NCBI RefSeq assembly: GCF_040729435.1
Contig: NZ_CP160398.1
Span: 5,623,001-5,687,000 of the forward strand
DNA from: Pseudomonas sp. HOU2
GTDB lineage: Bacteria; Pseudomonadota; Gammaproteobacteria; Pseudomonadales; Pseudomonadaceae
Direction: 5' to 3'
Length of the DNA stretch: 64,000 bases
This document shows positions 8,551-17,216 of the stretch, one piece after another. A program made the translations under genes and the position numbers. The stretch's first letter is position 1. The number at the start of each line of letters is the position of its first letter. The notes beneath the pieces are model-generated. The model saw nothing but the letters and a program-made list of their open reading frames with translations. It was not told where the DNA came from and did no database searches.

Positions 8551-11500
8551 AGCGTGGTTTGAAAATAACGGCACTGGCGTTGTTGGCGCTGGTGCTGTTG
8601 GTTGTATTGAGCGTCACCGCAGTGTTTGGCACGCAAGCGGGCAGCCGTTGGGTGCTGGGTTTAGTGCCGGGTTTGAGCGTGGATAATTTCCAGGGTCGCC
8701 TCGGCGGCCAATGGAGCGCCGACCATCTGCTGTGGCAACAGGACAGCAGCCGGGTCGAACTGAACAAGGCGATTTTTGCCTGGTCGCCGCTGTGCCTGAC
8801 CCGCATGACCCTGTGCATCGAACAGCTCAAGGCCGATCAGGTGATTCTGCAATTCCCGCCGAGTGAGGAAACCACCAACAGCGGCCCGATCAAACTGCCG
8901 GATCTGCAATTGCCGCTAGGCATCGAGCTCGGTGACGTGCAAGTCGGCAGCCTGCTGTTCAACGGCAGCGAGCAGCTCAAGGGCCTGCAACTGGCGGCGC
9001 ACTGGACCGCCCAGGGTATGCAGATCGACAGCGTGAAACTGCAACGCGACGACTTGAGCCTGAACCTTTCCGGCCTGCTGCAACCGACCGGCAACTGGCC
9101 GCTGAACATTGCCGGCGACCTGACCCTGCCGTCCCCAGGCACAGGCCCATGGACGCTGGCGTTGAAAGTCGACGGCGATCTGCTGAAAACCCTCAACCTG
9201 CACGCCGACAGCCACGGTTACCTCGACGGCCAGTTGAGCGGCGAACTGCAGCCGCTGGCAGAAAACCTGCCGGCCAAGGTGCGCATTACCAGCGACGCGT
9301 TCAAACCGAGCGCCGATTTGCCGGACACCCTGCAACTCAATCAACTGGTTTTGACCGGCGAAGGCGATCTGAAAAACGGTTACCAGTTAAACGGCAACGC
9401 CACGCTGCCCGCCGATAAAGGCCCGGTGGCGCTGCTGCTCAAAGGCAAGGTCGATGCCAGCGGCGCGCAGATCGCCGGCCTCGACCTGACGGCCAACGAT
9501 AAGCAAAGCCTGAAGCTCACCGGCAGTGTCGACTGGAGCAAGGGCCTCACGGCGCAAGCCAACGTCAACTGGCAGGATTTCCCGTGGCATCGGCTCTATA
9601 ACGAAATCGATGAGCCGCAAGTCGCGTTGCGTACCTTTACCGGCGAAGTCTCCTACACCGACGGTCAGTATCTCGGTAACTTCGCCGCCGACCTCGATGG
9701 TCCGGCGGGGGCGTTCAGCCTGAGCAGTCCGTTCAGCGGCAACCTGAAGCAGATCGCCTTGCCGCAATTGAAGATGGAAGCCGGGCAGGGCAAGGCCGAA
9801 GGGCATGTCAACGTGCAGTTCGCCGACGGCATCGCCTGGGACACCGCGCTGGATCTCTCTGCGCTGAACCCGGCGTACTGGGTCGCGGAGTTGCCGGGCA
9901 CGCTGGCGGGGCCGCTGCGCAGCAAAGGCGAAATGAAGAACGAACGCCTGAGCCTCAGCGCCGACCTCGACCTCAAAGGCAAATTGCGCGGGCAACCGGC
10001 GATCCTCCAGGCCAAGGCTGACGGTGCCGGTGAGCAGTGGAACCTTAACGCTTTGCAAATCCGCCTCGGCGACAACAGCATCAGCGGCAAGGGCAGCCTG
10101 CAACAGAAACTCACCGGCCAGATCGACATCAAACTGACGCGTCTGGCCCAGCTCTGGCCACAGCTGCGCGGGCAGGTCACGGGACAGGTCAACGTCGCCG
10201 GCACGCTGAAAGCACCGCAAGGCAAACTTGATCTGCAAGGTTCGCAACTGGCATTTCAGGACAATCGCCTGCAGAGCCTCAACCTCGACGCGACCCTCGA
10301 CAGTGCGCAACGGGCGAAGATCGATCTCAAGGGCAGTGGCATTCAGGCCGGCGATACCAACCTCGGCGTGTTGACCGCCAGCGCCCAAGGCGACATCAAG
10401 AGCCAGAAACTCAACCTCGACCTGCTCGGGCCGAAGCTGAAACTGGCGCTCGGTCTGGACGGCAATCTGGACAAGGGCAACTGGCGCGGCCGTCTGGCCA
10501 GCGGCGATATTCAGGCCGGCGGCCAGGACTGGAAACTGCAGAACCCGGCCAAGCTTGAACGCCTCGCCGACGGCAAGATCAACTTCGGCGCGCATTGCTG
10601 GATGTCCGGCGATGCCAGTCTGTGCGGTGAAGATCAGCGACTGCTGCCCGAGCCGAAACTGCGCTATCACCTCAAGCAGTTCCCGATTGAAAGCCTCGCA
10701 CAATGGTTACCCAAGGATTTCGCCTGGCAGGGCAAACTCAACGCCGACCTGCAACTGGACCTGCCGGCCAGCGGCCCGAACGGCGTGGTCAGCATCGACG
10801 CCAGCGGCGGCACCTTGCGTATGAAGGAAAAGGATCAGTGGCTGGACTTCCCGTACCAGACCCTGAAACTCACCAGCAAACTCACACCGAAGCGCATCGA
10901 CACCGACCTCAACTTCGTCGGCGGCAAACTCGGCGAGTTGATGGTGCAGGCGCAGCTCAACCCGCTGCCGAAAAACAAACCGCTGAGCGGTTCGTTCCGT
11001 CTCAGCGGACTGGACCTGTCGGTGGCGCGGCCGTTTGTGCCGATGGTCGAGAAGCTCACCGGGCGCCTGAACGGTAGCGGGACGATTTCCGGCGGGCTGC
11101 TGGCGCCGCTGGTCAACGGTACGGTGAAGCTCAGTGACGGCGAAGTCTCCGGCGCCGAGCTGCCGATGGAACTCAAGAACCTGCAGCTGCAAGCGGTGAT
11201 TGCCGGCGAATCGGTGCGCCTGGACGGCGGCTGGAACAGCGGCAAGACCGGGCAGGGCAGTCTCAATGGCAATGTCGCGTGGGGGCAGGCGCTGATAGTC
11301 GATCTGGCGCTCAAGGGCACGCAATTGCCGGTCACCGTCGAGCCGTACGCCAAGCTTGAAGTGGCGCCAGACCTGAAGATTTCCATGGCCGGCGATGAGC
11401 TGAAGATTGCCGGCAAGGTGCAGGTGCCGCAAGGCGAAATCACCGTGCGTGAACTGCCGCCGTCAACGGTAAAGGTTTCCGACGACACGATCATCGTCGG

Positions 11501-12221
11501 GGCGCAGACCGAAGAGGGCAAACCACCGCTGGCGATGAAAATGGACATCGACGTGGTGGTCGGCGAAGACAAACTGAGCTTCGCCGGGTTCGGCCTGACC
11601 GCCAACCTGCAAGGTCACGTGCACATCGGCGACAACATGGACACCCGTGGCGAGCTGTGGCTCAACGACGGACGTTACCGCGCCTACGGCCAGCGCCTGA
11701 ACGTGCGCCGTGCGCGTCTGTTGTTTGCCGGCCCGATCGATCAGCCGTATCTGGACATCGAAGCGATCCGCCAGACCGACGACGTGATCGCCGGCATTCG
11801 CCTGAGCGGCAGTGCCGAACAACCGACCACGCAGATCTTCTCCGAACCGGCCATGAGCCAGGAGCAGGCGTTGTCCTATCTGGTGCTGGGCCGACCGCTG
11901 AGCACCAACGGCGAAGACAACAACATGCTCGCGCAAGCGGCGTTGGGGTTGGGCTTGATGGGCAGTTCCGGGGTGACCAGCGGTTTGGCCAAAGACCTGG
12001 GGATTCAGGATTTCCAGCTCGATACCCAGGGCAGCGGCAACACCACCAGCGTGGTCGCCAGCGGCAACATTTCCGAGAAGCTCAGTTTGCGTTATGGCGT
12101 CGGAGTGTTTGAGCCGGCCAACACCATTGCGCTGCGTTACAAGCTGAGCAAGAAGGTATATGTCGAAGCCGCCAGCGGTGTCGCCAGTTCGCTGGATATC
12201 TTCTACAAGCGCGATTTCTGA
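8547..12221 (+). CDS. tamB: Translocation and assembly module protein TamB
   Basis: The 1224-residue protein has an N-terminal membrane anchor (about 5-28), a very long repetitive beta-rich (AsmA-like/DUF490) middle that forms the periplasm-spanning groove, and the conserved TamB C-terminal domain ending in LSKKVYVEAASGVASSLDIF and YKRDF. It starts with GTG at 8547, overlapping the tamA stop, as in classic tamAB operons. It bridges the inner membrane and TamA for outer-membrane biogenesis and lipid transport. Length is normal for the family. Confidence 0.94.
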   Translation: MKRGLKITALALLALVLLVVLSVTAVFGTQAGSRWVLGLVPGLSVDNFQGRLGGQWSADHLLWQQDSSRVELNKAIFAWSPLCLTRMTLCIEQLKADQVILQFPPSEETTNSGPIKLPDLQLPLGIELGDVQVGSLLFNGSEQLKGLQLAAHWTAQGMQIDSVKLQRDDLSLNLSGLLQPTGNWPLNIAGDLTLPSPGTGPWTLALKVDGDLLKTLNLHADSHGYLDGQLSGELQPLAENLPAKVRITSDAFKPSADLPDTLQLNQLVLTGEGDLKNGYQLNGNATLPADKGPVALLLKGKVDASGAQIAGLDLTANDKQSLKLTGSVDWSKGLTAQANVNWQDFPWHRLYNEIDEPQVALRTFTGEVSYTDGQYLGNFAADLDGPAGAFSLSSPFSGNLKQIALPQLKMEAGQGKAEGHVNVQFADGIAWDTALDLSALNPAYWVAELPGTLAGPLRSKGEMKNERLSLSADLDLKGKLRGQPAILQAKADGAGEQWNLNALQIRLGDNSISGKGSLQQKLTGQIDIKLTRLAQLWPQLRGQVTGQVNVAGTLKAPQGKLDLQGSQLAFQDNRLQSLNLDATLDSAQRAKIDLKGSGIQAGDTNLGVLTASAQGDIKSQKLNLDLLGPKLKLALGLDGNLDKGNWRGRLASGDIQAGGQDWKLQNPAKLERLADGKINFGAHCWMSGDASLCGEDQRLLPEPKLRYHLKQFPIESLAQWLPKDFAWQGKLNADLQLDLPASGPNGVVSIDASGGTLRMKEKDQWLDFPYQTLKLTSKLTPKRIDTDLNFVGGKLGELMVQAQLNPLPKNKPLSGSFRLSGLDLSVARPFVPMVEKLTGRLNGSGTISGGLLAPLVNGTVKLSDGEVSGAELPMELKNLQLQAVIAGESVRLDGGWNSGKTGQGSLNGNVAWGQALIVDLALKGTQLPVTVEPYAKLEVAPDLKISMAGDELKIAGKVQVPQGEITVRELPPSTVKVSDDTIIVGAQTEEGKPPLAMKMDIDVVVGEDKLSFAGFGLTANLQGHVHIGDNMDTRGELWLNDGRYRAYGQRLNVRRARLLFAGPIDQPYLDIEAIRQTDDVIAGIRLSGSAEQPTTQIFSEPAMSQEQALSYLVLGRPLSTNGEDNNMLAQAALGLGLMGSSGVTSGLAKDLGIQDFQLDTQGSGNTTSVVASGNISEKLSLRYGVGVFEPANTIALRYKLSKKVYVEAASGVASSLDIFYKRDF

Positions 12222-12316
12222 GAACGTGGCCAATAGCCGGGTCGTGACGCTGCGATCCGGTTTTTTCAGGATGTATTAGACTCACCGAACCCCCGAAAAC
12301 CTTGCCGGTTGCGTCT

Positions 12317-13639
12317 ATGGTTCGCTTGAGTATGGTCCTGCTCGGTAACGACTTCGTCCGCAAGCGTTGGTCCGCGCTGGCGCTGACCGGCATTGTCTGG
12401 GGCGCGGCCGGGGTGGCGATCTTCATCGATGCGCTGGATGGCGTTCTGTATTTTCCGCTGCATCTCTTCGGCTATCTGTTGTTGCTCGAAGCGCTGATCC
12501 TGCTGCTGGTGCCAGCCCCGCAAACCGGGACCGCTGCGGCCCTGCGTAAAGCGCGAGGTCTGGCGTTTCTCTTGCTGGGGCTGCTGATCGTTGACCGGCA
12601 ACATGCTGCCGGGCTGATTCTGGCGGTGCTGTTTGGCGGGGCTTTCATCGTTGATGGCGTCTTCAGGCTGGCGGCTGCGGTGGTGGTGCGCTTTGTCGGT
12701 TGGCAATTGTCGTTGCTGACCGGATTGTTCGAAATCGGCTTTGGCGTGTTTATCCTTGAGCCGTATCCGACACTGTATAAGGGCACGGTGCCGTTCTGCA
12801 TAGGCATGAGCCTGTTTCTCTCGGGCTGCGCGTTGTTGCGCCAAGCCGTGCGCTTCAGGCACCTGCCGCCGCTGACCGACCCTGCTGCGGTTAGTGCGCC
12901 GGCCAGCAGCGACGCTCTGGTCATCCACATCTGGACGCCCAGCGGTACCGTTGATGACACTCTGGTGCGCAACCGTCTGCTCAACCGCTATATCGCGGCG
13001 GTTGATATCAATGGGGTCATTTCCGCCGGCCACGCGGCGCTGGAATGTGGCCCGGACATTTACATCAGCCATTACCCGCTGGACGACATCGATCGCTCGG
13101 CGGGGGATTTCGTGCGTTTACTGCGGGCGACGCCGAACAACGATGTCGCCGGGCGGTTTTTGACTGACTATGCGGGGGAGGTGGCGGACTGGTGCTCGTC
13201 TTCGGTTCAGGTCAGTTTTGCTCACTACGACGCCCGGCGGTTGCAGGCGTTCTGGGCTGAGTATCGGCAGAACAGCACATACAACCTCACCAGCCGCAAC
13301 TGCTCGAGTGCCGTCGCTCACAGCCTCGAAGCAGCCCTTGAAGGGGCGATGAATCGCGGGCATTCGAGCATGCTCGATTTCGCCAGAGTGATACTCAGCC
13401 CCGAGTTCTGGGTGGCGGCGCAGGTGCGTAAACGCGCCGAAGTGATGGCGTGGACGCCCGGGCTGGTGCTCGACTATGCCCGGGCGCTGCATGCCGCCAT
13501 CGAGCCCGCGCCGCCGGGCTGGCACAGCATGTTTGCGGTGACCCGACGCGCCTGCGGTTATGCAGTCACGGCCTTGCGCGGGCGCGAAGTGCATCCCCTT
13601 CAGCCGCCGGCGGCTGCCCGTCCTTCGGATGAAGTCTGA
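12317..13639 (+). CDS. HdeD-like (DUF308) membrane protein fused to probable permuted papain-like/NlpC-P60 domain
   Basis: The 440-residue protein has about six membrane helices in the first 185 residues, arranged as in HdeD/DUF308 proteins. A soluble C-terminal domain follows: ISAGHAALECGPDIYISHYP (about 227-246) and then LTSRNCSSAVAHSLEAALEG (about 322-341). The order His first, then N-C-S-S, fits circularly permuted papain-like (LRAT/DUF830-type) cysteine enzymes. Substrate is unknown; amide, acyl or peptide bonds at the membrane are possible. It is an isolated gene after tamB. Start could be 12302 (TTG), 12317 or 12332; I use 12317. The catalytic assignment is inference. Confidence 0.6.
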   Translation: MVRLSMVLLGNDFVRKRWSALALTGIVWGAAGVAIFIDALDGVLYFPLHLFGYLLLLEALILLLVPAPQTGTAAALRKARGLAFLLLGLLIVDRQHAAGLILAVLFGGAFIVDGVFRLAAAVVVRFVGWQLSLLTGLFEIGFGVFILEPYPTLYKGTVPFCIGMSLFLSGCALLRQAVRFRHLPPLTDPAAVSAPASSDALVIHIWTPSGTVDDTLVRNRLLNRYIAAVDINGVISAGHAALECGPDIYISHYPLDDIDRSAGDFVRLLRATPNNDVAGRFLTDYAGEVADWCSSSVQVSFAHYDARRLQAFWAEYRQNSTYNLTSRNCSSAVAHSLEAALEGAMNRGHSSMLDFARVILSPEFWVAAQVRKRAEVMAWTPGLVLDYARALHAAIEPAPPGWHSMFAVTRRACGYAVTALRGREVHPLQPPAAARPSDEV

Positions 13640-13662
13640 ACGCCTTTAAACCGGGTTGCCCC

Positions 13663-13760
13663 AATCGCTGGCAAGCCAGCTCCCACAGGGTCAGTGGTGT
13701 ACTCAAAATTCACGTACGCCATAGAAACCTGTGGGAGCTGGCTTGCCAGCGATAGCGTTC
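13663..13760. repeat. REP-type inverted repeat pair
   Basis: ATCGCTGGCAAGCCAGCTCC-class arm and its complement separated by about 40 bases, just before the MarR operator region. Confidence 0.9.
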
Positions 13761-13822
13761 GCCCGCCAAACACAAAACCCACTCCACTGGTCAACTAATT
13801 ACAAAGCAACCTAACTATTACG

Positions 13823-13878
13823 TTGACATTCGCTGCCTAGGCAGTAACATCTCGACATACATTCACTGCCTAGGCAGT
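13823..13878 (+). promoter_or_regulatory. Efflux operon promoter with two palindromic MarR operators
   Basis: TTGACA (13823-13828) and TAACAT (13845-13850) form a -35/-10 pair with a 16-base spacer. The palindrome CTGCCTAGGCAG (13833-13844) fills that spacer, and a second copy, ACTGCCTAGGCAGT (13865-13878), lies 33 bases further on, about three helical turns, just before the marR start. The layout fits autorepression by the MarR protein. Confidence 0.8.
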
Positions 13879-13892
13879 TATTAGGTGAGCAC

Positions 13893-14375
13893 ATGAAGCA
13901 CTTCACCCCGGACGGATTCAAACATTGCCATCTCGGCCTGTTGCTCGGCCGTGCCGCGCTGCTCAAGGACCGGATCATCGACACCCACATGGAACCCCAC
14001 GGCATCACCGCCGCGCAGTTCAAAGTGTTGATCATCATGGCCCAGTACGGCGTCGACACCCCGGCCGAGCTGTGCCGGCACCTGTCGCTCGACAGCGGTT
14101 CGATGACGCGCATGCTCGATCGTCTGGAGCAGAAAGGTTTCCTGGCTCGCCAACGCAGCGAAGGTGATCGCCGTCAGGTGCAGCTCAAGCTCACCGAGCA
14201 GGGCCAGCAACTGGCCGATCGCCTGCCGCACATCGGCGCCGATGCCATGAATGAACTGGCCGGTGCCGTCACCACGGACGAGTTGAAGACCCTGGAATAC
14301 ATCCTCAAGAAAATCCTGCTGGCAGCCGGTGACCCGATCACTATCCAGCGCTTAGGTGAACACAATGAGCAGTAA
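13893..14375 (+). CDS. MarR-family repressor of the efflux operon
   Basis: The 160-residue protein has a MarR winged HTH: ITAAQFKVLIIMAQYGVDTP, then CRHLSLDSGSMTRMLDRLEQ (recognition helix) and the wing GFLARQRSEGDRRQVQLKLT with the typical DRR. It resembles EmrR/MprA-type repressors, which release DNA on binding toxic aromatic compounds. It is first gene of an operon with an outer-membrane factor, a fusion protein and a DHA2 pump, overlaps the next gene by 11 bases, and two matching palindromes lie in its promoter. Confidence 0.9.
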   Translation: MKHFTPDGFKHCHLGLLLGRAALLKDRIIDTHMEPHGITAAQFKVLIIMAQYGVDTPAELCRHLSLDSGSMTRMLDRLEQKGFLARQRSEGDRRQVQLKLTEQGQQLADRLPHIGADAMNELAGAVTTDELKTLEYILKKILLAAGDPITIQRLGEHNEQ

Positions 14376-15834
14376 AACCTTGCGCAGCAGCCTGACTCTG
14401 GTGCTGTCGGCGATGATTCTGGCCGGTTGCGCCAATTACAGCGGCCTCGATACCCAAGGCAAAAATCTCGATGCGAAAAGCCTGAAAGTCGGCCAATCCC
14501 TCAGCGGCGTGACCCTGTCGCCGGCCGCGTGGCCGAAGAGCGACTGGTGGACCAGCCTTGGCGATCCGCAACTCGACGGGCTGATCCGCGAAGCGCTGCA
14601 CGACAGCCCGGACATGCAGATCGCCGAAGCCCGCGCCCATCAGGCCAGCGCCGCAGCCTATGCCGCCGATGCCGAACGCTATCCGACCCTCGACGCCAGC
14701 GCCGGTATCAGCCGTTCGCGTCTGGCCAAGGATCAGGACCCGCGCGGGCAGGGCGATGCCTACGCCACTGTGCGCAACGTCAGCGCCGGGTTCAATTACA
14801 ACTTCGACCTGTGGGGCGGCCAGCGTGATGCCTGGGAGGCCGCGCTCGGCCAGGCCCGCGCCGCTGAAGTCGACCGTCAGGCCGCGCAATTGACCCTCGC
14901 CGCCGACGTGGCCCGGGCCTACAGCGATCTGGGGCAGGCGCACATCGTTTACGACCTGGCCAACGACGATCTCAAACGCACCAAACAGATGCTCGATCTG
15001 AGCCAGCGCCGCTTGAGTGCCGGGATCGACAGCCAGTACCAGTTCCAGCAAACCCAAAGCCTTGAGGCCAGCTCCGAAGCCAGCCTGATCGACGCCGAAA
15101 AACGTTTGAACAGCGCCAAAATCGCCCTGGCCGTGCTGCTCGGCAAAGGCCCGGATCGTGGCAACGAAATCGCCCGGCCGAAAGTCCTGCAAGCCAGCGC
15201 CGTGGCGGTGCCGTCGGTATTGCCGGCGGAACTGCTCGGCCGGCGCCCGGATCTGGTCGCGGCGCGCTGGCGCGTGGAGGCGGCGAGCAAAGACATCGAC
15301 TCGGCGAAAACCCGCTTCTATCCCAACTTGAACCTCACGGCCTCGGCCGGTGCCGAATCCTTGTTGGGTGACGCGATGTTCGGGTCGGCCAGTCGCTTCT
15401 TCAGCATCGCCCCGACCATTTCGGTACCAATCTTCGACGGCGGGCGCCTGCGCGCCAACCTCGATGCGCGCGACGCCGATTACGATCTGGCGGTGGCGCA
15501 GTACAACAAAAACCTGGTGAAGGCACTGGGCGATGTCAGCGACACGATCAACCAGTTGCGTGACATCGGCCGGCAGATCGGCGCGCAGCAACACGCCACC
15601 GAGATTGCCCAGGATTCTTACAACACCGTCGTCCAGCGTTACGGTTCCGGCATCGGCAACTACTTGGACGTGCTCAGCATCGAGCAGCAATTGCTGCAGG
15701 CCCAGCGTCAGTTGGCCAACCTCAATGCCGAGCAGATCGACCTGTCGATTCAACTGATGCAAGCGCTGGGCGGCGGCTTTCAGGGTGAAACCCTGACCGC
15801 AGCCAACGCCACCCCAGCCACGTCGCACAACTAA
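14365..15834 (+). CDS. Efflux outer-membrane lipoprotein (OprM/NodT family)
   Basis: The 489-residue protein has a lipoprotein signal (LAGC, Cys22) and two tandem outer-membrane efflux (TolC-type) repeats, with DWWTSLGDPQLDGLIREAL near the start and ELLGRRPDLVAARWRVEAAS in the middle. It forms the outer-membrane channel of the tripartite pump. ATG 14365 is preferred over GTG 14356 because AGGTGAAC precedes it. The start lies inside the end of the marR gene, so translation is probably coupled. Confidence 0.92.
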   Translation: MSSKTLRSSLTLVLSAMILAGCANYSGLDTQGKNLDAKSLKVGQSLSGVTLSPAAWPKSDWWTSLGDPQLDGLIREALHDSPDMQIAEARAHQASAAAYAADAERYPTLDASAGISRSRLAKDQDPRGQGDAYATVRNVSAGFNYNFDLWGGQRDAWEAALGQARAAEVDRQAAQLTLAADVARAYSDLGQAHIVYDLANDDLKRTKQMLDLSQRRLSAGIDSQYQFQQTQSLEASSEASLIDAEKRLNSAKIALAVLLGKGPDRGNEIARPKVLQASAVAVPSVLPAELLGRRPDLVAARWRVEAASKDIDSAKTRFYPNLNLTASAGAESLLGDAMFGSASRFFSIAPTISVPIFDGGRLRANLDARDADYDLAVAQYNKNLVKALGDVSDTINQLRDIGRQIGAQQHATEIAQDSYNTVVQRYGSGIGNYLDVLSIEQQLLQAQRQLANLNAEQIDLSIQLMQALGGGFQGETLTAANATPATSHN

Positions 15835-15849
15835 TTTCAGGTATTTGTC

Positions 15850-17052
15850 ATGGCCACTGCCGAAAACACTCAAACCCAAGCCAACACCCCCGACACCGGC
15901 AATCCGCGCAAGCGCAAAGTCATGCTGCTGGTGCTGGCCGTCGTGGTTCTGCTCGCCGGTGCTGGCGTGTGGGCGTATCACGAATTCATCGGGCGCTTCA
16001 ACGAAAGCACCGACGACGCCTACGTCAACGGCAACGTTGTTGAGATCACCCCGCTGGTGACCGGCACCGTGGTCAGCATCGGCGCCGACGATGGCGATCT
16101 GGTTCACGAGGGGCAAGTGCTGATCAACTTTGACCCGAACGACGCCGAAGTCGGCCTGCAAAGTGCCCAGGCGAAACTGGCGCGCACCGTGCGTCAGGTG
16201 CGCGGCCTGTACAGCAACGTCGATGGCATGAAAGCCCAGGTCAACGCGCAACAGGCAGAAGTACAGAAGGCGCAGGACAACTACAACCGCCGGAAAAACC
16301 TCGCCGCTGGCGGGGCGATTTCCCAGGAAGAACTGTCCCACGCTCGCGACGATCTGACCTCGGCGCAAAACGCCCTGGCCAACGCCAAACAGCAACTGAA
16401 AACCACCAGCGCGCTGGTCGACGACACCGTGGTGTCGTCGCACCCGGACGTGATGTCGGCGGCTGCCGATCTGCGTCAGGCGTACCTGACCAACGCCCGT
16501 AGCACCCTGATCGCGCCAGTCACCGGTTACGTCGCCAAACGCACCGTGCAGCTCGGTCAGCGCGTACAGCCGGGCACTGCGCTGATGGCGGTGATTCCGC
16601 TGGATCAGTTGTGGATCGACGCCAACTTCAAGGAAACCCAACTGCGTGACATGCGCATCGGCCAACCGGTGGACATCGAATCCGACATCTACGGCAGCAG
16701 CGTGAAATACAGCGGCACCGTCGACAGCCTCGGCGCCGGTACCGGTAGCGCGTTCGCCCTGCTGCCGGCGCAGAACGCCACCGGTAACTGGATCAAGATC
16801 GTCCAGCGTGTGCCAGTGCGGATCCACATCAACGCCGAAGAGCTGGCCCAGCACCCGCTGCGGGTCGGTCTGTCGACCAACGTTGAGGTGAATCTGCACG
16901 ACCAGAGCGGCCCGGTGCTGGCCCAGCAACCGCCGCAAAAGGCCTCGTTCAGCACCAACGTCTACGACCGCCAACTGGCCGAAGCCGACGCGATGATTGC
17001 GCAGCTGATCCACGACAACAGCGCTGCGGTGAGCAAGACCGCGCAACGCTGA
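15850..17052 (+). CDS. EmrA-type membrane fusion protein (HlyD family)
   Basis: The 400-residue protein has one N-terminal membrane helix (about 25-45) and the HlyD/EmrA order: STDDAYVNGNVVEITPLVTG (barrel-sandwich half), a long alpha-hairpin (about 95-200), then YVAKRTVQLGQRVQPGTALM. It links the inner-membrane DHA2 pump to the outer-membrane channel. It sits 15 bases after the channel gene. The gap to the pump gene is longer and holds a repeat. Confidence 0.92.
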   Translation: MATAENTQTQANTPDTGNPRKRKVMLLVLAVVVLLAGAGVWAYHEFIGRFNESTDDAYVNGNVVEITPLVTGTVVSIGADDGDLVHEGQVLINFDPNDAEVGLQSAQAKLARTVRQVRGLYSNVDGMKAQVNAQQAEVQKAQDNYNRRKNLAAGGAISQEELSHARDDLTSAQNALANAKQQLKTTSALVDDTVVSSHPDVMSAAADLRQAYLTNARSTLIAPVTGYVAKRTVQLGQRVQPGTALMAVIPLDQLWIDANFKETQLRDMRIGQPVDIESDIYGSSVKYSGTVDSLGAGTGSAFALLPAQNATGNWIKIVQRVPVRIHINAEELAQHPLRVGLSTNVEVNLHDQSGPVLAQQPPQKASFSTNVYDRQLAEADAMIAQLIHDNSAAVSKTAQR

Positions 17053-17077
17053 GATCACACTCTTCAGGTGCGGGCTT

Positions 17078-17175
17078 TTGTGGCGAGGGAGCTTGCTCCC
17101 GCTGGGGCGCGAAGCGGCACCAATAGCTTTGCGACTGCTTCGCAGCCGAGCGGGAGCAAGCTCCCTCGCCACAAA
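17078..17175. repeat. REP-type inverted repeat pair inside the efflux operon
   Basis: TGTGGCGAGGGAGCTTGCTC-class arm and its complement flank an inner GCGAAGCGG / CTGCTTCGC stem. It occupies most of the 164-base gap between the fusion-protein and pump genes, so it would be a hairpin in the polycistronic mRNA. Confidence 0.9.
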
Positions 17176-17216
17176 GGCACGCTCCAGGGCGTCAACCCGG
17201 TTTCATAGGATTCACA

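Noticed and set aside
14341..17172. A 943-codon open frame on the minus strand opposite the efflux genes
   Set aside because: It is antisense to three clear genes; high-GC codon structure leaves the opposite frame open. No domains or start signals.
17078..17175. Intrinsic terminator between the fusion-protein and pump genes
   Set aside because: The hairpin is a REP pair also found in many intergenic places and has no T-run after it.
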